Shown in pieces: positions 24,748 through 32,785 of a stretch of DNA of 64,000 nt (its first letter is position 1; each line of letters begins with the position of its first letter). A program made the translations under genes and the position numbers. Under the pieces are notes generated by a model. It was not told the origin of the DNA and did not search any database. It saw nothing but the letters and a program-made list of their open reading frames with translations. The DNA comes from Stomatohabitans albus (GTDB lineage: Bacteria > Actinomycetota > Nitriliruptoria > Euzebyales > Euzebyaceae). Location: contig NZ_JAYKKE010000001.1 of NCBI RefSeq assembly GCF_036336025.1, positions 749,790 to 813,789 on the forward strand. The letters run 5' to 3'.

Positions 24748-25406
24748 TCCACGCCTGCACGGGCAAGCAAGCTTGGCCAGTAGGTAGGCCAACCCCCTTG
24801 AGTTCTAGCGTGCTTGCTGGCATTAACGATGAGGCCGTGGAAGTGGGCGTGTTCAGCTGCGTTAAATCCTTCTGCTTCAATGACGGGGTCAAGGGTGCGC
24901 TTAGCGTGGTTGTAGGTGGTGTATATGCCGTGCCCAGTGGCTTCAATAAGTCGCCTGGCGTAGAGATCATAAATAAACACAGGGCGTTGATAGACATAGA
25001 GGAGTAGGTCATCGGCGGTTTCAGCACCTACCCCATGAACACGGAGCAAATCTTGGCGTAGGGTGGGGGTGTCTTGGGTGTGGGCATCGGGGTGATGCTC
25101 AATGAACCAGGTTGAGATGTCTTTAAGGTAACGGGTTTTTGCTCGCCGATACCCCGATGCGTAAATCAGCGTTTCGAGGGTTTCTGCTTCGAGCGCTAAG
25201 AGCGCATCAGGACGCAAGCAATCGGCCTGCTTGAGGTTGTCAATACAGGTAACCACGTTCTGCCAGTTGGTGTTTTGGGTCAAAATCGCCCCCACAAACA
25301 CCTCAAAATCTGAATCAGCCGGCCACCAATTGCCAGCCTCTACCGAGGCATCAAGCACGCGATAGATCTCACGAAAGGTTGGTGGTGTGGACAAAGGTGT
25401 AGGCAT
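24741..25406 (-). CDS. HhH-GPD DNA glycosylase (MagIII/endonuclease III-like)
   Basis: 221 aa from ATG 25406; the frame continues to a TTG at 25424. Helix-hairpin-helix phrase VHGVGAETADDLLLY and catalytic Asp in FIYDLYARRL are visible. The Lys of bifunctional endonuclease III (GVGRKTA) is replaced by Ala-Glu, as in the monofunctional MagIII-like group, and there is no Cys cluster for iron-sulfur. It probably removes alkylated bases. WWPADSDFEVFVGAILTQNT is the N-terminal family phrase. A broken second copy lies at 26097-26372. Confidence 0.85.
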   Translation of the reverse strand: MPTPLSTPPTFREIYRVLDASVEAGNWWPADSDFEVFVGAILTQNTNWQNVVTCIDNLKQADCLRPDALLALEAETLETLIYASGYRRAKTRYLKDISTWFIEHHPDAHTQDTPTLRQDLLRVHGVGAETADDLLLYVYQRPVFIYDLYARRLIEATGHGIYTTYNHAKRTLDPVIEAEGFNAAEHAHFHGLIVNASKHARTQGGWPTYWPSLLARAGVDY

Positions 25407-25424
25407 AGGCAATAAGTAGACCAA

Positions 25425-25693
25425 AACCTGGCTCGGTGCAAGGACGGTTCAAGTGATGAAGCTGGCAATGCTATCGATCTGAAGCATCTATAAAAATATA
25501 AAAATCTACCCTGTACTTCTCCTGTTAACGTCAATCATATTACTGGGCTATCATCAAATAGATAGGAAGAGGGATATTTAGGGTTTACTTATATTGTGTT
25601 CATATGTAGAGTTAGTAGCTAAATTAGTAAGAATCTAACTTTTGACCAGTCCTGATGGTGTTATAGAGGCTAGATTATAGTTAGCCCCTATGT
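25425..25693. other. AT-rich stretch without a recognisable gene
   Basis: No convincing coding frame, tRNA or strong hairpin. The AT content rises sharply from about 25490. Contains the upstream region of the small membrane protein gene. Confidence 0.5.
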
Positions 25694-25707
25694 AAAGGAG
25701 TAAAAAT

Positions 25708-25983
25708 GTGGCCTCCAATACTTGGTCAAATTATATTTATTCGTTTGGTTTAGTATTATGTTACGGCTTAGGCCAAGCACTTTACATGCTATGTAGTGTT
25801 AAGGTAGTTGATGATGGGCGATCGGTTGGATGGTATATTTCAAGAATAATTATTCTACTGATTCTACTTTATAAGTATATAAATAGAGATTTAACAATAA
25901 CCTTCTTTGATGTGGTGATTATCACTGTTTGTATTGGGTCTGTGGCACTGGCCATCTATGACAGTGGTAGAAAGAATAATTGA
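25708..25983 (+). CDS. Small membrane protein, unknown, AT-rich
   Basis: 91 aa starting at GTG 25708, with AAAGGAG at 25694-25700, a 7 base gap. The ATG two bases earlier opens a frame of only 15 codons. Three hydrophobic segments (about residues 9-30, 42-56 and 66-83) suggest a small multi-pass membrane protein. Base composition is unlike the housekeeping genes. No family recognised; it lies between an intact gene pair and its decayed copy. Confidence 0.6.
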   Translation: MASNTWSNYIYSFGLVLCYGLGQALYMLCSVKVVDDGRSVGWYISRIIILLILLYKYINRDLTITFFDVVIITVCIGSVALAIYDSGRKNN

Positions 25984-26038
25984 TACTCGTATTAGGTGAT
26001 AATGCATTATCTTGTTAGTCGGCACTTGGCTGGATGCA

Positions 26039-26090
26039 GAACAGTGCTGTTTGGCTGACGCTCTTGGTGTCCACTACCAAACCATTGTGC
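26039..26090 (+). pseudogene. Relic of an XRE regulator gene
   Basis: One frame reads CLADALGVHYQTIV, matching LADDLGVHYQTIG of the XRE regulator at 24517. A 26-base stretch is identical in both (24603-24628 and 26062-26087). The start, the C-terminal half and the stop are missing, and the relic runs straight into the glycosylase relic. Confidence 0.8.
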
Positions 26091-26096
26091 AACATG

Positions 26097-26372
26097 GCCG
26101 AGGTAACGGGCTTTGGCGCGTTAAAAACCGGAAGGGCGAATAGGAGCTTCCAGCATGTCACTCGGATAGCCAAGAATCTGCTCAGCCTCAACTCCGTGAG
26201 CTGCTTTGAGGGCTATCAAGCTGCGTACTACATTTCGCCACGCAGTGTTTTGGGTAAGCACCGCACCAACACATATCTCGAATGGGGTGTCCGCCGGCCA
26301 CCACTCACCAGGATCAGTTGTGGCGGCCAAAACGGCATACACGTCACGGAAGGTGGGAAGTCTGGCCGTCAT
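26097..26372 (-). pseudogene. Relic of an HhH-GPD glycosylase gene
   Basis: The minus strand from ATG 26372 reads MTARLPTFRDVYAVLAAT, then WWPADTPFEICVGAVLTQNT and on to IRPSGF, then a TAA (26121-26123), then continues in frame RAKARYLG before similarity ends. The intact gene at 24741 has the same order: SGYRRAKTRYLKD. So this copy has both an in-frame stop and a lost C-terminal half containing the HhH motif and catalytic Asp. It cannot make a working enzyme. Confidence 0.88.
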
Positions 26373-26394
26373 AAGGTGTGCGGGGTATGTTCAC

Positions 26395-26784
26395 CTAATA
26401 CATCGTGTTGGTGTTGGCTGATTGCTTGGGAATCTGCTGGATAGCATCCCAATGCTCAACGATCTTTCCGTTTGTATCAAAGCGGAAAAAGTCCATCGTC
26501 ACATATTCCTCTGTGGCGCCATCGCTTGTATGCCAAACCTGGTGGGTGTGGAGTGACACGAGATCGCCTTCGGCAACTGACCGAACAAATGAAATCGTTT
26601 TATTGGGATACTCGCTAGCCATACGTTCAAAATAGGCAATGAACCCTTCTGTTCCGTTGGCAACTAACGGGTTGTGTTGAATGTATTGATTGCCTACATA
26701 CGTGTGAACAGCTTGCCGCGGATCGCCATTAAACGCCATTTCGTAATAGGCGATAGCGTTCTTCTTGTTATCTTCTAAGCTCAT
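26395..26784 (-). CDS. SnoaL-like (NTF2-fold) protein
   Basis: 129 aa. NTF2-like cone fold indicated by YYEMAFNGDPRQAVHTYVG, YIQHNPLVANGTEGF, VHTHQVWH-like region (residues about 77-86) and FFRFDTNGKIVEHWDAIQ, all typical of predicted SnoaL-like aldol-condensation or ester-cyclase proteins. The substrate is unknown. It lies on the minus strand between the relic region and the Abi pseudogene; the upstream 145 bases are very AT-rich with no gene. Confidence 0.82.
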   Translation of the reverse strand: MSLEDNKKNAIAYYEMAFNGDPRQAVHTYVGNQYIQHNPLVANGTEGFIAYFERMASEYPNKTISFVRSVAEGDLVSLHTHQVWHTSDGATEEYVTMDFFRFDTNGKIVEHWDAIQQIPKQSANTNTMY

Positions 26785-26931
26785 GAATGAAACAGCTCCT
26801 ATTCTTCTTATATAGATAATTAACTATTTAATAATAATACTTTTAGTGCTATAGATTCTACTCATCTGGTAGGAGTTCTATACCAGGATTATTTAGTTAT
26901 AAAGATAGTATAAGTAGATAAGGTTAATTTT

Positions 26932-27873
26932 CTATATAGAGCTAGTAAGCAGCTCTATAGGCATCTGTCCGTACTTCACAGGATTTGTTATTCCAGCAGC
27001 AAGAAGTTGGTTTGATCTCAGAATAGGGTCAACGGTCTCTGACAGCCAAGTTGTTTTGAGGCCAGAAGCAGATGCGACAAGATTGAGTGCGACAAAAATC
27101 TTGTAGACGGAATGGTCTGTAAAGTTGTAATGGTTCTTCTTTGTTCGGCGTACAATATTCCGCTGAATACCTGGGACATCAAAAACAGAATGGTTCCACA
27201 ATTTGGCACAATGTGCGATTCGGTTACGTAAGTAAACGAATGAACGTACCTGGCTTGACAATGTTCTCTTTGATAGATTCATAGATGTTGCCAAGTCATC
27301 TAAGACCCCAGCCCTTCGAGAGGCTTGGATAACACGTGAAAGGTTTCCGAAGGAAAATGCCTCTACGGCCACCCAAACAGGCATATGTTCGTAAGCCTCC
27401 GGCGTATACCGCCCTTCTTCCTTTATGTCTTCACGATAGTGAGCGATAAAGGTTTCTTGGCTCCTATTAAGGTTAGCTAAAAGATAGTGCTCTATAGGTC
27501 TTGCGATAGATTTTGGTGGATGGGTGAACCCTTCACCCAGTACAAACTTACCGCAAGAACCAACCCTCTCGGCGTAGTGATATGCGAATCTTGTTCGGAG
27601 TAACACTTCAATGGGGTGAAGTAAATCGTCGCAAACAATAACTAGGTTCTGTTCGGCTAGGTAGAGATCACGAATAATGTTAAAGGAGGCACCATCTATG
27701 AATTGGTTATCACCGTGAGTTGGGTCCCGCTGCCAGTAACGAAAGTATCCAGAAAAGCGTTAGTAGTTGACTTGTGACAAGAACTGAACAGCATCTTCGA
27801 CGTCGTCAATAACCAACCCACGCTTAGACAATAATGTGGCTTGTTCTTCATAACTGAGCCGTTGTTTGTTCAT
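26932..27873 (-). pseudogene. AbiF/AbiD-type (Abi_2) HEPN gene, broken by one stop codon
   Basis: Read on the minus strand from ATG 27873 (GGAGA five bases upstream) the frame gives LSYEEQATLLSKRGL and FLSQVNY, then TAA at 27762-27760, then in the same frame RFSGYFRYWQRD and through to the natural end at 26932: 314 codons with one internal stop at codon 38. The stop replaces the second Tyr of the family phrase VNYYR. The rest is intact and carries the HEPN RNase motif RNRIAH (27211-27228, pattern R-x4-H). Abi_2 proteins act in abortive phage infection. The downstream part could be made from an internal start, but would lack the conserved N-terminus. A structured element lies just upstream. 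Confidence 0.85.
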
Positions 27874-27887
27874 ATCAGTCTCCAGAA

Positions 27888-27950
27888 ATGAAAGGCCCCG
27901 GCCATTTGTGCATTACCCTCAGAGAGTAAGAGGCCGGGCCGGGGATCTAT
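27888..27950 (-). ncRNA. Candidate structured RNA upstream of the Abi gene
   Basis: On the minus strand CCCCGGCC (27944-27937) pairs with GGCCGGGG (27903-27896). Inside it TTACTC (27929-27924) pairs with GGGTAA (27918-27913, one GU pair) around a five base loop. The element ends with CCTTTC and lies 15 bases before the Abi start. It may be a small RNA, as described for AbiF-type genes, or a leader/terminator. No promoter could be fixed with confidence. Confidence 0.4.
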
Positions 27951-28107
27951 CACCTTCAGTGTAGCAGAACAGTGGTGAAGATCGCCCCGACCTCCGGCAT
28001 TATCCGGGTAATAAAAAAACCTGAGCGGCGTCAAAAGCTATGAACCACTTCAACAGTCACCCTGCGATACGGCACTCGTAACACGAACTGCGGTGAATGT
28101 GATGTGG

Positions 28108-28178
28108 AGCGGGTGAGGGGAATCGAACCCCCGTATCCAGCTTGGGAAGCTGGTGTTCTACCATTGAACTACACCCGC
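28108..28178 (-). tRNA. tRNA-Gly(CCC)
   Basis: Acceptor stem GCGGGTG/CACCCGC, anticodon stem CCAGC/GCTGG with loop TTCCCAA (anticodon CCC), T arm GGGGGTTCGATTCCCC. Discriminator U as usual for tRNA-Gly. No CCA is encoded. The accessory AT-rich stretch lies on its 3' side. Confidence 0.95.
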
Positions 28179-28192
28179 AGGGGTGGAACATT

Positions 28193-28672
28193 CTATGAGG
28201 TATGGGGCATTTCAGCCACTAGCTCTTCTAACCGATTGAGGGTGCCTACAAGGCCTTGGCGGTTCTTGGTGGGTGCCCCAATGAGGGCGAAGAGAGGCGC
28301 GTAGGCCCGTCTAAGGGGAATCCACTCGCCCGTGACCAAGGTTTGGCGTGGGCGGAGCGGCTTAAAGCTCCACCGCCATAGTGCGGGCGCGAGGCTTTTC
28401 CACGCCACCTCTTTGCCTGGCCGAGATTGCACACAAAAGAGGTTCATCACATAGGTAAAGGGGCCATAGCGCATGTGCACACTAAACGTGTCTCCTGCTT
28501 GGAGACGCTGTGGACCGTACGTAGTGCCAGGAATAAGGTCAGCCAGCCCATGGCCATCAAGGTCAGGGTGGCGATGTGGGTTGGCAAAGAGCGCCCAGAG
28601 GTCATCTGCTGAGGCATGGATGACCCGCTGAACCCTGATTGGCTTCACCGTTAATGATGAGCGTAACGACAT
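28193..28672 (-). CDS. SRPBCC (START-like) family protein
   Basis: 159 aa. The N-terminal phrase VQRVIHASADDLWALFANPHRHPDLDGHG is split at residues 13-41 and is the usual opening of the polyketide-cyclase/START helix-grip fold; the strands GDTFSVHMRYGPFTYVMNLF and the long C-terminal helix GLVGTLNRLEELV also fit. It would bind a hydrophobic ligand. Ends 10 bases past the dnaB end on the same strand, so it may be the last gene of that transcript or separate. Confidence 0.85.
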   Translation of the reverse strand: MSLRSSLTVKPIRVQRVIHASADDLWALFANPHRHPDLDGHGLADLIPGTTYGPQRLQAGDTFSVHMRYGPFTYVMNLFCVQSRPGKEVAWKSLAPALWRWSFKPLRPRQTLVTGEWIPLRRAYAPLFALIGAPTKNRQGLVGTLNRLEELVAEMPHTS

Positions 28673-28681
28673 GATCCCATC

Positions 28682-30166
28682 CTAAAACTCTTCGAGCGGT
28701 GGTGGTGGCGGGGTTGCGTACCCCGATGTGGCCACCGATGCTGTTGGCGTGGTGGGTGGTGGCGGAGTGTTATAGCCATTGGCGCTCTGAGGGGGTGGGC
28801 CTTGTTGAGCTTGGCGAGCCAAGTTAGCAAACCGAGAGAAATGGCCCTGAAAGGACAGGTTAATAGTTGCTAGCTGGCCGGCACGATGCTTGGCGACGAT
28901 CAGTTCTGCCTCACCTTTGTGCTGAGAATCTTGTTTATAGACCTCATCACGATAGATAAACATCACAATGTCAGCGTCTTGTTCGATGGCGCCTGATTCG
29001 CGCAAATCACTCAACAGTGGGCGTTTATTCTCGCGTTCTTCCGGTTTGCGAGACAGCTGTGACAAGGCAATAACAGGAACTTCTAGTTCTTTAGCCAGGA
29101 CTTTCAACCCACGAGAAAACTCCGCAACCTCTTGCACACGACCATCGGTCGCTTTGTGGCTTTCCATCAGTTGGAGGTAGTCAACAATGACCATGCCTAA
29201 CCCATCCGTCTTCGCGTGAAGACGACGGCACTTGGCCCGAATCTCCATCACATTGATACCGGGTGTATCGTCAATAAAAAGCGGTGCAGCGGCAAAAATA
29301 CCCAATGACCGACTGATTTTTGTCCAGTCTTGCTCTTCGAGGGTTCGTGGATCACGGAGCCGATCATTGTGAACGCCAGATTGGGCGGCCAAGAGGCGCA
29401 TCATAATTTCTCTATCGCCCATTTCGAGGCTAAACATGGCCACTGGTTTCTTTTCATTGATCGCTACATATTGGGCCATATTGGTCACGAGCGTTGATTT
29501 ACCCATCGCAGGGCGAGCCGCAACAACGATAAGTTGACCAGGTTGGAACCCAGCAGTGAGCCGGTCCAGGTCATAGAACCCACTCTTGATACCCGTCACC
29601 CCGCTCTCTTGTTGGGACAAATGCTCAAGGGTGTCAGCTGCATCGGCGCATAATGTGTTCATGACAGCAAAATCACTGCGCTGTTCTTTATTTGCTAATG
29701 CAAAGACCAGGGATTCAGCCTCATCAACGGCTTCATTCCCACGCAAGCGCTCATTAAAGCCAATCTCAGTGATTTTGCCACCCACATCAATGAGTCTGCG
29801 CTTGGCTGCAGCGTCGGCAATGAGACGTGCGTAGTACTCAGCGTTCGCACTCGTTGCAACTTCGTTGCTGAGATTGAATACGGCGAGGTCACCACCAACC
29901 CCATTGAGGTCGTTAGTTCGTTTGAGGGTCTGAATCACAGAGATGGGGTCGATCGGCTCGCCGTCGCTATTAAGGCTCAAGATCGCTTCGTAGATTTTGC
30001 GATTTGAACCACGGAAAAAGTCATCAGGACGAATAATCGGGAGTACATCATTCAAGACATGCTCATTGAGCATGATGGCGCCCAGCAGGCTATTTTCTGC
30101 TTCGATGGCCGCAGGAGGACTGCGAAAGGAGCTCGGTTCTTCGCTGTACCCAAAGTCATTATTCAT
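28682..30166 (-). CDS. dnaB: Replicative DNA helicase
   Basis: 494 aa. N-terminal domain (IEAENSLLGAIMLN, DDFFRGSNRKIYEAI), linker helix, then a RecA-like domain with Walker A AARPAMGKST (about residues 216-225), Walker B VIVDYLQLM and the DnaB5 phrase SDLRESGAIEQDADIVMF. No intein. The C-terminal 45 residues are a Pro/Ala-rich tail (TPPPP, PPPPPLEEF) which is longer than in most DnaB. It is the last gene of the rpsF-ssb-rpsR-rplI-dnaB cluster, separated from rplI by a strong hairpin. Confidence 0.97.
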   Translation of the reverse strand: MNNDFGYSEEPSSFRSPPAAIEAENSLLGAIMLNEHVLNDVLPIIRPDDFFRGSNRKIYEAILSLNSDGEPIDPISVIQTLKRTNDLNGVGGDLAVFNLSNEVATSANAEYYARLIADAAAKRRLIDVGGKITEIGFNERLRGNEAVDEAESLVFALANKEQRSDFAVMNTLCADAADTLEHLSQQESGVTGIKSGFYDLDRLTAGFQPGQLIVVAARPAMGKSTLVTNMAQYVAINEKKPVAMFSLEMGDREIMMRLLAAQSGVHNDRLRDPRTLEEQDWTKISRSLGIFAAAPLFIDDTPGINVMEIRAKCRRLHAKTDGLGMVIVDYLQLMESHKATDGRVQEVAEFSRGLKVLAKELEVPVIALSQLSRKPEERENKRPLLSDLRESGAIEQDADIVMFIYRDEVYKQDSQHKGEAELIVAKHRAGQLATINLSFQGHFSRFANLARQAQQGPPPQSANGYNTPPPPTTPTASVATSGYATPPPPPLEEF

Positions 30167-30181
30167 GGACGGTCTTCCTTA

Positions 30182-30227
30182 ACACGTGTGGCCATCACCG
30201 AATCGTATCGGCGATGGCCACACGTGT
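30182..30227 (-). terminator. Strong hairpin between rplI and dnaB
   Basis: ACACGTGTGGCCATC (30182-30196) pairs perfectly with GATGGCCACACGTGT (30213-30227), and CCGA/TCGG extend it inside. Likely terminates or attenuates the ribosomal-protein transcript before dnaB. No long T-run follows on the minus strand (GTTAAGG), so a processing site is also possible. Confidence 0.65.
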
Positions 30228-30251
30228 ACGAGTATGGAACTCGGTATGTAC

Positions 30252-30878
30252 TTAAGCGTCTTCGCCTTCAGCCGGTTCGCCTTCAGCTGGCTCACCTTCG
30301 GCAGCCGCTTCAGCCTCTGCTGCTTGTTCGGCCTCAGCCTGTTCAGCGTCCTTGGCAGCTTGGTCAGCTTCCGCTTTCTTCGCAGCAAGGCGTTCTTGTT
30401 CGGCCTTGTGTGCGGCCAATTCGTTAGCGTCCACTTCACCTTCAATAACCAAGGTGATGGTTGCATGCACGTCACGGTGCAAGCGAACCGGTACTTCGTG
30501 CTCGCCGGTTGTTTTAATCGGACGGTCGGTACCGATCGTCTTGTAATTGACGATAATGCCGTGCTGCTTCTCAATCAGTTCAGCGATATTGCGCTTACCG
30601 ACGGAGCCGTACAAGGTGCCATCCACACCGGCTTTAACGCTGGTTGTTAAAGGTGAACCCTCAAGGGTGGCCTTCTGGGTTTCAGCCGTGGCAATGTTGC
30701 CAGCTTCACGACGCGCACGTGAGCGAGCCATGAGTTGAGCATCCTTGAGTGCACCGCCGGTAGCCAAAATAGCTAAACCTTTGGGTAATAAGTAGTTGTT
30801 CGCATAACCGCGACGGACATCTACAACATCGCCAGCATCGCCAAGGTTAGGAACGTCTGCTTTCAAAATAATCTGCAT
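30252..30878 (-). CDS. rplI: 50S ribosomal protein bL9 with acidic C-terminal tail
   Basis: 208 aa. Residues 1-50 are the RNA-binding N-domain (MQIILKADVPNLGDAGDVV, RRGYANNYLLPKGLA) and 80-150 the C-domain (LYGSVGKRNIAELIEKQ, RLHRDVHATITL). A typical L9 ends near 150; this one continues with about 55 residues of Ala/Glu/Gln ending in repeated AEGEP. The tail is low-complexity and probably disordered. Part of the conserved rpsF-ssb-rpsR-rplI cluster, 9 bases after rpsR. Confidence 0.96.
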   Translation of the reverse strand: MQIILKADVPNLGDAGDVVDVRRGYANNYLLPKGLAILATGGALKDAQLMARSRARREAGNIATAETQKATLEGSPLTTSVKAGVDGTLYGSVGKRNIAELIEKQHGIIVNYKTIGTDRPIKTTGEHEVPVRLHRDVHATITLVIEGEVDANELAAHKAEQERLAAKKAEADQAAKDAEQAEAEQAAEAEAAAEGEPAEGEPAEGEDA

Positions 30879-30887
30879 GAGTTCCTC

Positions 30888-31133
30888 CTATCGGGTGGAG
30901 TAGGGCAGCAATGCCATCTCACGGGCATTTTTGATGGCCTGGGCCACCAGCTTTTGCTGCTGTGGGTTGATACCGGTTACGCGAGACGAACGAATCTTGC
31001 CACGATCAGAGATGAAGCGGCTTAACAGCTCAGTGTCCTTGTAATCGATGTACGTAATGTCGTTCTTGCGGAAGAAGTCGTCCTTGCGCTTTACAGGGCG
31101 CTGGGGCGCTTGCCTCGGGGCGGGTCGTGCCAT
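30888..31133 (-). CDS. rpsR: 30S ribosomal protein bS18
   Basis: 81 aa with the family core [23 protein letters not shown] (split over residues 25-47) and [29 protein letters not shown]. No cysteines, so this is the zinc-free form. Lies between ssb and rplI in the standard order; rplI begins 9 bases after its stop. Confidence 0.97.
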   Translation of the reverse strand: MARPAPRQAPQRPVKRKDDFFRKNDITYIDYKDTELLSRFISDRGKIRSSRVTGINPQQQKLVAQAIKNAREMALLPYSTR

Positions 31134-31185
31134 GAATAGTCCTTTGAATAAAAGAGAAATCTGTGGTTCCGCTAATCCCTAGGGA

Positions 31186-31656
31186 TTAGAAGGGGATGTC
31201 ATCACTGGGTTGCTCAACGGGAGCTGGGGCCTGCGCGGGCTGGGGGGCGTTACCAAAACTTGCATCGCCATATCCACCGCCGCTACGGCCGCCACTATTT
31301 CGACTTACCTGTACTTGGGCCCAGCGAAGGCTTGGTGCGATCTCATCAATCTGGATGTCGACTGCTTGGCGTTGGTTCCCGTCACGATCGTTATATGAAC
31401 GCTTCACCAGTCGGCCTATCATGATGACCCGATCGCCCTTCTTCAGGCTGGCGGCAACATTGGCGGCATGGTCGCGCCATACGGTGCCATCAAAGAATCC
31501 ATCAAGTTGGTCTTCCCACTCATTAGTAGCGGAATTCCGAACACGACGATTCACGGCGACCGCGACACTTGTTACCGGAGTGCCATCGTTGGTGTATCGA
31601 ATTTGTGGGTCGTTAGCTAAATTGCCGATAACGGTGATCTGATTTTCGACTGCCAT
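31186..31656 (-). CDS. ssb: Single-stranded DNA-binding protein
   Basis: 156 aa. OB-fold in residues 1-110: NQITVIGNLANDPQIRYT, VTSVAVAVNRR, FFDGTVWRDHAANVAASLKKGDRVIMIGRL. Then a Gly/Ala/Pro-rich linker and the acidic protein-docking tip DDIPF at the C-terminus. Gene order rpsF-ssb-rpsR is standard. The replication partners dnaB, holB and dnaX are all in this window. Confidence 0.97.
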   Translation of the reverse strand: MAVENQITVIGNLANDPQIRYTNDGTPVTSVAVAVNRRVRNSATNEWEDQLDGFFDGTVWRDHAANVAASLKKGDRVIMIGRLVKRSYNDRDGNQRQAVDIQIDEIAPSLRWAQVQVSRNSGGRSGGGYGDASFGNAPQPAQAPAPVEQPSDDIPF

Positions 31657-31692
31657 TGCGGTTCTCCAATCGGGCCGTTATACGGCCCAGTC

Positions 31693-31995
31693 CTAGAGGT
31701 TTTTGGTACGGGTCTGCGGGCGAACGACTTTGTGCCGAACGATGTCGTCGCTGATCCGCAGCTGCCGATCCAATTCGTTGAGCCCGTCAGCGTCAATCTC
31801 AAAATCAACAACGGTGTAATACCCGTGTGTCTTGTGATTAATTTCGTAAGCGAATTCGCGCTTACCCCAGTGGTCGACATTGGAAACCGTGCCACCGAGT
31901 TGTGTAATCAAATCGGAGAAACGCTTGACATTCGTATCGACGGTGGTGTCATCAAGCTCACCGTGCTGGATAAACATTAATTCATAATGGCGCAT
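31693..31995 (-). CDS. rpsF: 30S ribosomal protein bS6
   Basis: 100 aa starting MRHYELMFIQ at 31995, with AAGGATGG upstream; the longer frame to 32082 is unlike the family and reads through the leader. Family features: NVKRFSDLITQLGGTVSNVDHWGKREFAYEINHKTHGYY split over residues 25-63, and DIVRHKVVRP near the end. First gene of the minus-strand ribosomal/replication cluster. Its leader (31996-32317, shared with a divergent gene) holds the promoters, but I could not fix a -35/-10 pair. Confidence 0.96.
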   Translation of the reverse strand: MRHYELMFIQHGELDDTTVDTNVKRFSDLITQLGGTVSNVDHWGKREFAYEINHKTHGYYTVVDFEIDADGLNELDRQLRISDDIVRHKVVRPQTRTKNL

Positions 31996-32317
31996 AAGCC
32001 ATCCTTTGGTCTTGGCGGCCCTAGGGATCCTTGCCGCCCCCAGGGCAGGACGGGCAAACCACTGTAGCGCGATTGGCGCCACCGCAACCAGCTTTTCTTG
32101 GCTAATGCGCAGTCAGTTACTACGCGGTGGGCGGTGTGATTAGAAATGGGCATAGGACAGCGGCTACAAACGATGGGATCGGTCCACCTAACGATAGGGG
32201 CTGAGGGCAGGTTCCGTAAGGTGTTTTCTTCGTTCTGTGGACAACATTGCGCTATCCACACAGGTTATGTCATTGTATGGATGGACAGGATGAGAACCGT
32301 GTAAGACGAGGAATCTC

Positions 32318-32785
32318 ATGGACGTATCAGATGCCCAAGAAGCACTCCGATGGGCACAAGGGAAACGTACCCTTATTCAAGCCATTGGTGAATGGTCGGC
32401 TCTCGGTGCGCGGGTCTCTGTCCGCATGTCTGGGGGAACGCTTGTTGGATTTATAGCCGAGTGGGGCGAGGATTGGGTCTGTTTAACCACGTCATCCAAA
32501 CATATTTATATTCCCGAACGGGAGATTGAATTCGCTGAAGCTGAAATAGGTTCTAGTCGACCGGGACGATACCGGGATCAAACATGGATAGGTTGTATTC
32601 GCTCGCTAAATACGAGTGGTGGCCGAGTGGGGATTGCCTTACGTTCTGGTCAGTTGTTGTATGGGATTATTGCCGTTGTTGCCAAAGACCATATTCGACT
32701 TATTCAACAAGAAGGGGACGATGGCGCATTAGGGCCAATCGTCCCTGTGGTTGCAATTAGTTGCCTTTGGCAGCAGATTGCTTAG
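32318..32785 (+). CDS. Actinobacterial hypothetical protein with two Sm-like repeats
   Basis: 155 aa, GAGGAAT before the ATG. After a helical N-terminus two similar beta-rich units can be seen: GARVSVRMSGGTLVGFIAEW with DWVCLTT (about 30-58) and GGRVGIALRSGQLLYGIIAVV with DHIRLIQ (about 98-129). Each has the Sm/SH3-barrel rhythm of 'V-x-x-x-x-x-G-x-L-x-G-x-I ... D-x-I-x-L'. I do not recognise a named family. Its last 29 bases overlap the end of the convergent HTH gene. Confidence 0.7.
   Translation: MDVSDAQEALRWAQGKRTLIQAIGEWSALGARVSVRMSGGTLVGFIAEWGEDWVCLTTSSKHIYIPEREIEFAEAEIGSSRPGRYRDQTWIGCIRSLNTSGGRVGIALRSGQLLYGIIAVVAKDHIRLIQQEGDDGALGPIVPVVAISCLWQQIA

Noticed and set aside
28020-28040. Promoter for the candidate Abi RNA (TTGACG on the minus strand)
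   Set aside because: The nearest -10-like hexamer lies at a spacing of only 15 bases and matches poorly, so I did not list it as a feature.
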